A model generated the notes under the pieces. That model searched no databases. It saw nothing but the letters and a program-made list of their open reading frames with translations, and was not told where the DNA came from. This document shows positions 57,197-64,000 of a stretch of 64,000 nucleotides of DNA, piece by piece. Location: positions 992,001-1,056,000 of the forward strand of contig NZ_JAHWXK010000001.1 in the NCBI RefSeq assembly GCF_023091155.1, given 5' to 3'. The translations under genes were made by a program, and so were the position numbers. Position 1 is the first letter of the stretch. Every line of letters begins with the position of its first letter. This DNA comes from Microbacterium sufflavum. GTDB taxonomy: Bacteria > Actinomycetota > Actinomycetes > Actinomycetales > Microbacteriaceae.

Positions 57197-58384
57197 TCAG
57201 CGTGGGTAGAGCAGCACGTCGTCGCCGTACGCGTCCGCGACTCGCTGAGGCCCCGCGGACAGCGCCGCCAGGTCTCGCCCGGCGTTCAGCGCCTCACGGA
57301 GGCTGGTGGACCCCCACAAGCGGTCGAGCGCGTAGCCGGAGTCGCCTGGATCGAGCCGCTGTCCCGCATCCAGGCTGTGCACGTCCTCCGGCGCCGACGT
57401 ACGGGCGGCCTCCAGCACCGCCAGGGCGGTCCCCACCGGGTCATACGCCCGGTGGTCGGTGATGTGCAGCTGCACGCCCCGAGCGGTCTCCCCCACGTGC
57501 TTGTGGAACGTCGGCTGGAAGGCGATGTCGCGGAACAGCACACCCGGCAGGTCGCGCCCGCGCAGGTCCTCCGCGAACGCGGCCGTCAGGAACGGAGCGC
57601 CGATGGTCTCGAACGGCCGCGTGGTGCCGCGCCCCTCGCTCAGGGTCGTGCCCTCGACGAGCCCGGTGCCGGCGAACGCGTACACCGAGTCGAGCGTGGG
57701 GATGTTGGGCGACGGCGGCACCCACGGCAGTCCGGTGGCGGTCCAGTCCCGCGTGGGGTCCCAGTCCGTCAGCGTCACCACGTGCAGGTCGAGCTCGAGG
57801 CCCTCCGCGGCGAGGTCGCGGCGCGCGAAGAGGCGTGCCAGCTCCCCGGCGGTGAGGCCGTGGCGCTGGTGGATGTCGCTGCGCCCCACGAAGCTCGTGA
57901 AGCGCTCGCCCTCGATCCCGGGGCCCGCGAGCACGGCGCCGCCCAACGGATTCGGTCGGTCGAGCACGGTGAACGGCAGCCCGAGGCGCGCGGCGCTGCG
58001 CATCGCGTCGTACATGGTCCAGATGTAGGTGTAGAAGCGCACCCCGATGTCCTGCATGTCGAAGGCGAGGGCATCCACGCCGGACGCGGCGATCATGTCG
58101 TCCAGCGCCGCACCCTCGGTGAGGTAGGTGTCGCTGAACGGGAGCCCGGAGCGTTCGTCGCGCTCGATCGCGGTGCTCTCCCCCGCCTGCACCGAGCCGT
58201 CGAGACCGTGCTCGGGCCCGAACAGGTGATGCAGTCGCACACCCGCGGCCGTGAACGCATCGATGTTCCGGGACAGGTCGGGCATGGTCCCGGTGAAGTT
58301 GGTGAGCAGGCCGATCCTGCTCCCGGGGATCAGGTCGGCCCGGTCTGCTGCACGCTCCGCTCCGATGCGTAGGCGTGACGTCAT
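57197..58384 (-). CDS. Exo-beta-N-acetylmuramidase NamZ-like (DUF1343, GH171)
   Basis: A 395-residue member of DUF1343, the family whose Bacillus subtilis member NamZ removes MurNAc from the non-reducing end of peptidoglycan fragments. Family signatures are FGPEHGLDG at about 55-63, FDMQDIGVRFYTYIWTM at about 109-124, LDRPNPLGG at about 141-149 and GLVEGTTLSEGRGTTRPFE later. No signal peptide is visible, so it would act in the cytoplasm unless exported otherwise. Shine-Dalgarno GGGAG precedes ATG 58384. It is the first gene of the amino-sugar block. Confidence 0.88.
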   Translation of the reverse strand: MTSRLRIGAERAADRADLIPGSRIGLLTNFTGTMPDLSRNIDAFTAAGVRLHHLFGPEHGLDGSVQAGESTAIERDERSGLPFSDTYLTEGAALDDMIAASGVDALAFDMQDIGVRFYTYIWTMYDAMRSAARLGLPFTVLDRPNPLGGAVLAGPGIEGERFTSFVGRSDIHQRHGLTAGELARLFARRDLAAEGLELDLHVVTLTDWDPTRDWTATGLPWVPPSPNIPTLDSVYAFAGTGLVEGTTLSEGRGTTRPFETIGAPFLTAAFAEDLRGRDLPGVLFRDIAFQPTFHKHVGETARGVQLHITDHRAYDPVGTALAVLEAARTSAPEDVHSLDAGQRLDPGDSGYALDRLWGSTSLREALNAGRDLAALSAGPQRVADAYGDDVLLYPR

Positions 58385-58480
58385 GGCGAACTCCCTTGTC
58401 TTTCATGAACACACGGAAGTGCCGGTCAGTGCCCGCCCCGCCGCGTTGCTGTCACCTTTTTACCAGCATGAAGCGATTTA

Positions 58481-58495
58481 TGAAAATCATGTTCA
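58481..58495. promoter_or_regulatory. RpiR/MurR-like operator candidate upstream of namZ
   Basis: TGAA-N7-TTCA at 58481-58495, overlapping ATGA-AAA-TCAT (58480-58490). A further perfect TTCATGAA palindrome is at 58402-58409, close to the start codon. These AT-rich sites stand out from the GC-rich surroundings and resemble the motif at 57125-57141. Confidence 0.4.
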
Positions 58496-58841
58496 GAAGT
58501 CTTGTGCATCGCGCCCGTCCCTGATCCTGCGCCTCCCTCGCCCCGGCGCCGGCCGCGCACCCACCTCGCACTGCCCCCACACCGCCCCCCGCGCTGCAGC
58601 GCGCCCGGCCCACGCATCCCCCGCGCCGCCGCATCGCGCCCGCCTCACGCATCGCCCGCCCCGCCACGTCGCGCCCGCACGCCCGTGCATCGCCCGATGC
58701 CGTCCCCTCGCCCGCCCAGCCCACGCATTTCCCGCGCCGCCGCATCGCGCGCACACGCCGTTGCACCGCCCCACGCATCCACGCGTGTCGAGCCTCACCG
58801 CCGATGCGTGCGGACGCCGCGCGGAGGAATCGAAAGAGCCG
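58496..58841. other. C-rich, low-complexity intergenic stretch
   Basis: About 345 bp between namZ and the next gene without a convincing reading frame. The top strand is very C-rich and contains degenerate repeats: CCCGCGCCGCCGCATCGCGC occurs near 58618 and again near 58728, each preceded by CCCACGCAT. Nothing else was recognised. Confidence 0.6.
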
Positions 58842-59177
58842 TCAGGAGGCGTCGGCGATGCGCGGATCCCACCGGCGGTGGCGCTGCTGTTCGTCGAGCA
58901 GTCCCCACACCGCCGGGGTGAGCTCCGGGTACTCCAGGGCGATCTGTCGCAGCACGCGGTAGTGCCGCGCGGCGTTGGGTCGCACGCCGTCGTTCGCGGC
59001 GATGTTGTCAGCGCGGAGCAGGTACACCACGAGCTCGTCGACGCTCGGCAGCTCCTCCATGAACTCCCACGGGTCTTCCCCGCCCAGCAGCCGCTCCTGG
59101 ATCAGCACGGCGAGTTCGTCGGCCGCTTCGGCGCGCAGCACTTCCAGGCTGGCGCGGCGCGGGACGGACTCGGTCAT
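58842..59177 (-). CDS. Hypothetical protein, about 110 residues
   Basis: A 111-residue acidic, helical protein (EVLRAEAADELAVLIQERLLGGEDPWEFMEELPSVDELVVYLLRADNIA). It is not recognised and has no signal peptide or membrane helix. ATG 59177 is 9 bp downstream of the sugar-porter stop, so it probably shares a transcript with that gene. The regular amphipathic pattern and codon bias favour a real protein. Confidence 0.65.
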   Translation of the reverse strand: MTESVPRRASLEVLRAEAADELAVLIQERLLGGEDPWEFMEELPSVDELVVYLLRADNIAANDGVRPNAARHYRVLRQIALEYPELTPAVWGLLDEQQRHRRWDPRIADAS

Positions 59178-59186
59178 CCGTCCAGC

Positions 59187-60635
59187 CTACGCGCGTGCGG
59201 GACCCCGTCGGCGCTCGACCTTCGCGTCCTCGGTCATGTCCTCGAGCTCCCGGCCCTTGGTCTCGGGCACCTTGAAGAACACGAAGAAGAACGACAACAG
59301 GGCGAAGAATGCGTAGAACCCGTAGGCGAACGTGAGTCCGATCTCCGCGAACGCCGGGAACGTCGTGGAGATGAAGAAGTTCGCGACCCACTGCGCGGCG
59401 GCCGCGACCGCCAGGGCGCCCGCGCGGATCGAGTTCGGGAAGATCTCGCCGAGGAGCACCCAGACGAGCGGTCCCCAGCTGGCGCCGAAGAACACCACGA
59501 ATCCGTTGGCGCAGACGAGGGCGACGGTGGCCCAGGGGTCGGGCAGCGTCGCGGTGCCCTGCGCATCCAGCGTGCCGAAGGAGAACGCCAGCGCCATCAA
59601 TCCGAGGGTGACGGTCATGCCGACCGAACCGACCAGCAGCATGATCCGTCGACCCACCTTGTCGACCAGGAGGATCGCCACGATCGTCACCACGATGTTC
59701 GTCACGGAGGTGATCACCGAGGTCAACAGGGCGCTGGACTCGTCGAACCCGACCGACTGCCAGAGCGTCGTGGAGTAGTAGAAGATGACATTGATGCCGA
59801 CGAACTGTTGGAACACCGACAGCAGGATGCCGATCCAGACGATCGGCTTGAGCCCGAGGCGATTTCCTCGCAGGTCACGCAGCGACTCGGCGCGCTCGGT
59901 GTCGATCGTCCCGGTGATCTCCTTGATCTTCGCCTCGGTGTCGATCGTGCCGGTGACGGTCTGGAGCACTTCTGCGGCGCGTTTCGTCTCGCCCTTGCGC
60001 ACCAGGTAACGCGGCGACTCCGGCAGCCGGAGCGAGACGAGCCCGTAGACGAGCGCGGGGATGGCCGCGACCATGAACATCCAGCGCCAGGCGGTGAGCC
60101 CCCACAGCGGCTGATCCGCTTCGCCGGCGATTCCCGCGAGCAGCGCGTCGGAGAGGAGGGCGGCGAAGATACCCGTGACGATCGCGAGCTGCTGCAGCGA
60201 GCCGAGTCTTCCGCGGATGGCGGCCGGCGACACCTCGGCGATGTACGCCGGAGCGATGACCGAGGCTGCCCCCACGCCCAGTCCGCCGATCACGCGCCAG
60301 ATGATGAGGTCGACCACGCTGAAGGCCAGACCGGAGCCGATCGCGGAGACGAAGAACATGGCGGCTGCGACGACCATGACCGGGATGCGCCCGAACTTGT
60401 TCGAGATCGGGCCGGCGAACCAGGCGCCGACCGCGCAACCGATCAGCGCGGACGACACGGCGAAGCCCTTGAGGCCGGTACCGAGGTCGAACCCGGACAC
60501 GTCGCCCGCGAGAGCGTCGACGGCACCGTTGATCACCGCGGTGTCGAAGCCGAAGAGGAAGCCACCCAATGCCGCGGCGATACTGACCGCGATCACACGG
60601 CGCTTGATGCTCGCCGCGTCAGCTGCTCTGCTCAT
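59187..60635 (-). CDS. Sugar porter family MFS transporter
   Basis: A 482-residue 12-helix sugar:H+ symporter. Motifs: FLFGFDTAVINGAVDAL in helix 1, RVIGGLGVGAASVIAPAYIAEVSPAAIRGRLGSLQQLAIVTG, LPESPRYLVRKG, QQFVGINVIFYYSTTLWQSVGF, and the final VPETKGRELE. All match XylE/GalP-type porters. The central cytoplasmic loop contains a duplicated 13-residue unit (TGTIDTE...TGTIDTE). It is co-directional with parB and adjacent to the amino-sugar block. Confidence 0.92.
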   Translation of the reverse strand: MSRAADAASIKRRVIAVSIAAALGGFLFGFDTAVINGAVDALAGDVSGFDLGTGLKGFAVSSALIGCAVGAWFAGPISNKFGRIPVMVVAAAMFFVSAIGSGLAFSVVDLIIWRVIGGLGVGAASVIAPAYIAEVSPAAIRGRLGSLQQLAIVTGIFAALLSDALLAGIAGEADQPLWGLTAWRWMFMVAAIPALVYGLVSLRLPESPRYLVRKGETKRAAEVLQTVTGTIDTEAKIKEITGTIDTERAESLRDLRGNRLGLKPIVWIGILLSVFQQFVGINVIFYYSTTLWQSVGFDESSALLTSVITSVTNIVVTIVAILLVDKVGRRIMLLVGSVGMTVTLGLMALAFSFGTLDAQGTATLPDPWATVALVCANGFVVFFGASWGPLVWVLLGEIFPNSIRAGALAVAAAAQWVANFFISTTFPAFAEIGLTFAYGFYAFFALLSFFFVFFKVPETKGRELEDMTEDAKVERRRGPARA

Positions 60636-60695
60636 GACCTACCCCCGCATCGTCAAGATGACGCGAGTCTAGGCCCTCCCTGACACCGTGCGGGG

Positions 60696-61664
60696 TCAGC
60701 GCGCGGAGCCGTACCCTTCTTCGCCCAGCTCCTCCAGGATGCGGTTGAGGTCCTGGATCGACGCGAAATCGATCGTGACCTGGCCCTTTCGCGTCCCGAG
60801 CGAGATCTTCACCCGCGTGTTCAGGCGATCGCCGAGCTTGCCCGCCACCTCGTCCAGATAGGCCCGTCGCGCTCCCGGCGTGGCCTTCGGGGTCTTCCCC
60901 GCGCTCGGCTGCGCCTTGGCGGCGACCTCCGTCGCGCGCACCGACAGGTCTTCGTTCACGACCTTGTCGGCAAGGCGCTGCATCGCCTCCGGCGTGTCAA
61001 GGCTCAGGATCGCGCGGGCGTGACCGGCCGACAGCACTCCTGCGGCGACGCGCTGCTGCACCGGGACGGGCAGTTTGAGCAGGCGGATGGTGTTGCTGAT
61101 CTGCGGACGAGACCGGCCGATGCGGGTTGCGAGCTCTTCCTGGGTGATGCCGAAATCCTCGAGCAGCTGCTGGTAGGCCGATGCCTCTTCCAGCGGGTTC
61201 AGCTCGGAGCGGTGCAGGTTCTCGAGGAGCGCATCGCGCAGGAGGTCCTCGTCGGCGGTGTCGCGCACAATGGCCGGGATCGCGTCGAGCCCGGCTTCGC
61301 GTGCAGCCCGCGTCCGACGCTCCCCCATGATGAGTTCGTAGTCGCCGTCGCCGTTCTTGCGCACGACCACCGGCTGGAGCACCCCGAACTCCCGCACGCT
61401 GTGCACGAGTTCGGCCAGGTCCTCCGGGTCGAAGTGCGTCCGCGGCTGACGCGGGTTCGGCACGATCGCGTGCGGGTCGACCTGCACCAGGTGGATGCCG
61501 GGGACCGCCTCGAGGGTAGCTTCCGCAACCGCGGCTGCGCCGGAGTCGGTCGTGTCCGGGCGCAGGCTCGCGCCGGGGAAGAACACGTCGACGGGTCGCT
61601 CCGCCTGATCCGCGGTCGGAATGAGGGCACCGATGCCCCGGCCGAGTCCAGTGCGCTTCGCCAT
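60696..61664 (-). CDS. parB: Chromosome-partitioning protein ParB
   Basis: A 322-residue CTP-dependent parS-binding clamp. The N-terminal CTPase region includes NPRQPRTHFDPEDLAELVHSVREFGVLQPVVV and the ParB box GERRTRAAREAG. The helix-turn-helix (EEASAYQQLLEDFGITQEELATRIGRSRPQISNTIRLLKLP) binds parS. A C-terminal dimerisation domain ends the protein. Its start overlaps the parA stop by one base (TAATG), with AAGGAG upstream. Two parS sites lie nearby. Confidence 0.96.
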   Translation of the reverse strand: MAKRTGLGRGIGALIPTADQAERPVDVFFPGASLRPDTTDSGAAAVAEATLEAVPGIHLVQVDPHAIVPNPRQPRTHFDPEDLAELVHSVREFGVLQPVVVRKNGDGDYELIMGERRTRAAREAGLDAIPAIVRDTADEDLLRDALLENLHRSELNPLEEASAYQQLLEDFGITQEELATRIGRSRPQISNTIRLLKLPVPVQQRVAAGVLSAGHARAILSLDTPEAMQRLADKVVNEDLSVRATEVAAKAQPSAGKTPKATPGARRAYLDEVAGKLGDRLNTRVKISLGTRKGQVTIDFASIQDLNRILEELGEEGYGSAR

Positions 61665-62587
61665 TACTTCTCCTTGCTCTGCGTCACACGCGACGCGATC
61701 TCGACAGCGGCCTCGCGGTAGGCGATCGCGCCGGCGGACTGTCCGTCGTACGCGATGACCGTCTGGCCGAAACTGGGGGCCTCGGACACGCGGACCGACC
61801 GAGGGATGACGGTGTTCAGCACCTGGGTGGGGAAATGCGTCCGAACCTCTTCCGCAACCTGCTGCGCCAGCCGGGTACGGCCATCGAACATCGTCAGCAG
61901 GATGGTGGAGAGGTGCAGAGCCGGGTTGAGGTGCTTCTGGATCATCTGGATGCTTCCCAGAAGCTGGCTCAGACCCTCCAGCGCGTAGTACTCGCACTGG
62001 ATGGGGATGAAGACCTCGGACGCTGCGGTGAAGGCGTTGATCGTCAGAAGCCCGAGCGACGGCGGGCAATCGATGATCACGAAGTCCACCGGGTGGTCGA
62101 CGAGGTAGTCCTGCAGAGCGCGTCGGAGCCGATGTTCCCGCGCGACCTGTGCCACCAGCTCGATCTCGGCGCCCGCCAGGTGGATGGTGCTCGGAGCACA
62201 GAACAGTCGTGGGTTCTCCGGGCTGGGCTGCACGATCTCCGCGAGCGGGAACTCATCGATCAGCACGTCGTACACGCTCGGCGTGTCCGCGTTGTGCGGA
62301 ACCCCGAGTGCCGTGGACGCATTCCCCTGGGGGTCGAGGTCGATCACGAGAACCGAGGCACCGAGTCCGGCCAGCGCGGAGGCGATGTTCACCGCACTCG
62401 TGGTCTTGCCGACGCCGCCTTTCTGGTTCGACACGGTGAGCACCCGAGTCTCCCCCGTGAACTCCACCTCGACGGCTTCCAGCGCCCTGCGGCGCGCGGA
62501 AAGGTCGGCGAGTTCACGCGCGAGGGGCGTATCCATCCCGAACGAGTCGTTCGCCGGTGTCTTTTCGGACTGTTTCACGTGAAACAT
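61664..62587 (-). CDS. parA: Chromosome-partitioning ATPase ParA (Soj)
   Basis: A 307-residue deviant Walker ATPase. The Walker A KGGVGKTT is at about 56-63, followed by LVIDLDPQGNASTALG, and IIDCPPSLGLLTINAF carries the Walker B region. ATG 62587 is chosen because AAAGGAG lies 3 nt upstream and the first codons (MFHVKQ) are formed by a parS site; ATG 62536 lacks a Shine-Dalgarno sequence. ParA moves ParB-parS complexes to segregate the origin. Confidence 0.95.
   Translation of the reverse strand: MFHVKQSEKTPANDSFGMDTPLARELADLSARRRALEAVEVEFTGETRVLTVSNQKGGVGKTTSAVNIASALAGLGASVLVIDLDPQGNASTALGVPHNADTPSVYDVLIDEFPLAEIVQPSPENPRLFCAPSTIHLAGAEIELVAQVAREHRLRRALQDYLVDHPVDFVIIDCPPSLGLLTINAFTAASEVFIPIQCEYYALEGLSQLLGSIQMIQKHLNPALHLSTILLTMFDGRTRLAQQVAEEVRTHFPTQVLNTVIPRSVRVSEAPSFGQTVIAYDGQSAGAIAYREAAVEIASRVTQSKEK
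62571..62586. other. parS site (perfect consensus)
   Basis: TGTTTCACGTGAAACA matches the bacterial parS consensus exactly. It overlaps the first codons of parA, as seen in other actinobacteria. Confidence 0.95.
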
Positions 62588-62611
62588 CCACTCCTTTCGG
62601 GGCCGCATCCC

Positions 62612-62617
62612 ACTCTA
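62612..62617 (-). promoter_or_regulatory. Possible -10 element for parA-parB
   Basis: TAGAGT on the bottom strand (TANNNT) would start a transcript about 20 nt before ATG 62587, consistent with the Shine-Dalgarno position. The -35 region (GGTTCG) is poor. Confidence 0.35.
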
Positions 62618-62976
62618 ATCGCAGGGACCGACCTCGAACCGCGCACGCCCGTCAGCATCGACGCTGAGCGCACTTCCGTCCGCGGCTCGTGCCGGCCCAC
62701 GACCGGCAGCCGCATCGATTCCGGGAGTTCCTCGTCGCAGCGAGCGAGCGCCGCGCGCTCACGGTGCCGCATCGATGACCGCAATCGGTCGTCTGAAACA
62801 GCTGCCGGGCCTCCTCGCTCGCGCCGGAGATCCCCGACCAGGCGCATCCAGGATCACGTCTACATGAACCGCCGCGTGAGCTGCCCCCTCAGCACCTCCT
62901 CCCCCACCCGCGACGGTTCTTGAAGAAGCCCCGACCTGCCCCCCGGCGAACGCCGCCCCGCATGAGCGCCTTTCAC

Positions 62977-62992
62977 CGTTTCACGTGAAACA
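62977..62992. other. Second parS site (one mismatch)
   Basis: CGTTTCACGTGAAACA differs from the consensus only in the first base, and keeps the full 14-bp palindromic core. It is about 400 bp from the first site. Confidence 0.9.
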
Positions 62993-63239
62993 CTGCGCCC
63001 GTTCCGCGGCGTGTTCGGTCCGTCAGCGACCGCGTCGTCTCGCCCTTCATGGCCCCGACCTCGCGGCTCACCCAGCCCTCCCCGCGATCCAGCACACGCG
63101 GTCCCGTCTCCGTCCGGGCTTGCCCCCATCGGGCCAACACCGCATGTCCGCGCATTTCCCTGGTGCGGTCCGTCGTCCACTGCGTCTCGTGAGCCGACGG
63201 ACCTCCGTGTTGTCGGGGCCCGCATGCCTCCACCCTCGG

Positions 63240-63775
63240 CGCCCGCTCTTCCCCACCCCGCTTCGTCCCCACCCCGCTTCTTCCCCAGGCTCGCTTCTTC
63301 CCAACGGCCGCTTCTTACCCAACGGCCGCTTCTTCCCTACGCCCGCCTCCTCCCTACGCCCGCCTCCTCCCTACGCGCGCTTCTTCCCTACGCCCGCCTC
63401 CTCCCTACGCCCGCCTCCTCCCTACGCACGCTTCTTCCCCAGGCTCGCTTCTTCCCTGCGGCCGCTTCGTCCCTGCGGCCGCTTCTCCCCCACGCCCGCT
63501 TCTCCCCCGCGCCCGCTTCTCCCCCGCGCCCGCTTCTGCCCCACGCCCGCTTCTCCCCCACGCCCGCCCCCTCCCTACGCCCGCCTCCTCCCTACGCCCG
63601 CCTCCTCCCTACGCGCGCTTCTTCCCCAGCGGCCGCTTCTTCCCTACGCCCGCCTCCTCCGTACGCCCGCCTCCTCCCTACGCCCGCCTCCTCCCTACGC
63701 CCGCCCCCTCCCTACGCCCGCCTCTTCCCCAGACCCGCCTCCTCCTCACGCCCACCTCCTCCCCCGCATGAACAC
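63240..63775. repeat. Degenerate 17-bp tandem repeat (about 31 units)
   Basis: The common unit is TACGCCCGCCTCCTCCC or the variant with CGCTTCTTCCC; spacing is 17 bp with an occasional extra base. The top strand is pyrimidine-rich, and the bottom strand has regular GGG/GG runs that could form G-quadruplexes. Because 17 is not a multiple of 3, the array reads as a 17-residue (51-bp) pattern in any frame. Confidence 0.85.
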
Positions 63776-64000
63776 CACACCTTCGGCGGTCGCGCCCGCT
63801 CGTGCGTCTTGCGCTCACCGACGACTCGCCACCAGCCCGCGACAGCCGGTCGGAGCCCCCCGCTCCTGACTCGGCAGGCCCGCTCATGGCCGTGCAGTCC
63901 CGTCTCCCCGTGCCTCGCCCCACAGCTTCCGGTGCGGAACGGCCCGATTCGGGCAGATGCCCTGCACTCACGGCTCGTGCAGCTGGCCCCGATGTCCCTC

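Larger units (their letters stand above)
62588..64000. other. Origin-proximal region without a recognised gene
   Basis: No reading frame here resembles a known protein. The rsmG gene, normally next in actinobacteria, is not visible. The stretch contains a promoter-like hexamer for parA, the second parS site and a 17-bp tandem repeat. The right end, after about 63776, shows nothing recognisable. Confidence 0.6.

Noticed and set aside
62575..62847. 90-codon minus-strand frame upstream of parA
   Set aside because: Composition is Arg/Ser-rich without family similarity; it overlaps the parA start and the parS site.
62973..63272. Minus-strand frame ending FHVKR, resembling tails near parS in other actinobacteria
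   Set aside because: The FHVKR is produced by the parS sequence itself; the rest has no protein-like features and does not resemble RsmG.
63240..63775. CRISPR array
   Set aside because: Direct units are 17 bp with no unique spacers and are degenerate throughout; no cas genes are nearby.
62985..63869. 294-codon plus-strand frame across the tandem repeat
   Set aside because: Its protein is just the 51-bp (3 x 17) periodic translation of the repeat, with Pro/Arg/Ser/Leu low complexity.

Overview
This window is a piece of a high-GC actinobacterial chromosome, most likely Microbacteriaceae and plausibly Microbacterium. The evidence is the strong G/C third-position bias, the order rpsF-ssb-rpsR-rplI, a pcnA / DUF6049-murJ / trxB-trxA / parA-parB backbone near the replication origin, actinobacterial parS sites, a TreY-TreZ trehalose pathway, an LATTG (class E) sorting signal and many 4-bp gene overlaps. 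No tRNA, rRNA, CRISPR array, insertion sequence or prophage was seen. The genus is an inference from gene content and style; no database was searched.

Layout. 1-1322: the ribosomal/SSB operon rpsF-ssb-rpsR-rplI (rplI runs off the left edge). 1548-12344: a lipoprotein, a five-gene dipeptide/oligopeptide ABC importer with a divergent Lrp-type regulator, small unknown genes and an MGT-type glycosyltransferase. 12408-22928: a series of small regulator/target units. These are TetR beside the glycosyltransferase, LysR beside an MHS transporter and a 3-hydroxybutyrate-dehydrogenase-like SDR, a TacT/TacA-type toxin-antitoxin pair, an aldehyde dehydrogenase with its DUF779 partner and a GAF-domain regulator, and TetR beside a RibD-like reductase. 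23048-29619: a tightly overlapped operon that turns glycogen into trehalose (small unknown protein, glgX, treY, treZ).

29641-51446: the conserved backbone genes pcnA and DUF6049-murJ-trxB-trxA, separated by about 15 kb of other genes. Those are a LATTG-anchored metallophosphatase, a polyamine/GABA-type catabolic and ABC-uptake cluster (Lrp, aldehyde dehydrogenase, PuuD-like amidohydrolase, DUF3830, four ABC genes), a Tat-exported phospholipase-C-family phosphoesterase, a flavin monooxygenase and a methyltransferase. 51512-60635: a second block, between trxA and parB. It is built around a NamZ-type (DUF1343) exo-N-acetylmuramidase, a carbohydrate ABC importer, two GNAT acetyltransferases, a PIG-L deacetylase and a sugar-porter MFS protein; together they look like a cell-wall amino-sugar scavenging locus.

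60696-64000: parB and parA, two parS sites, then about 1.4 kb with no convincing gene. About 535 bp of that is a degenerate 17-bp tandem repeat with a G-rich bottom strand. The rsmG gene usually found upstream of parA in actinobacteria is not seen there.

Genes were assigned from recognised family motifs, overlaps and Shine-Dalgarno placement. Regulatory sites rest on inverted repeats and promoter-like hexamers read by eye, and are predictions.
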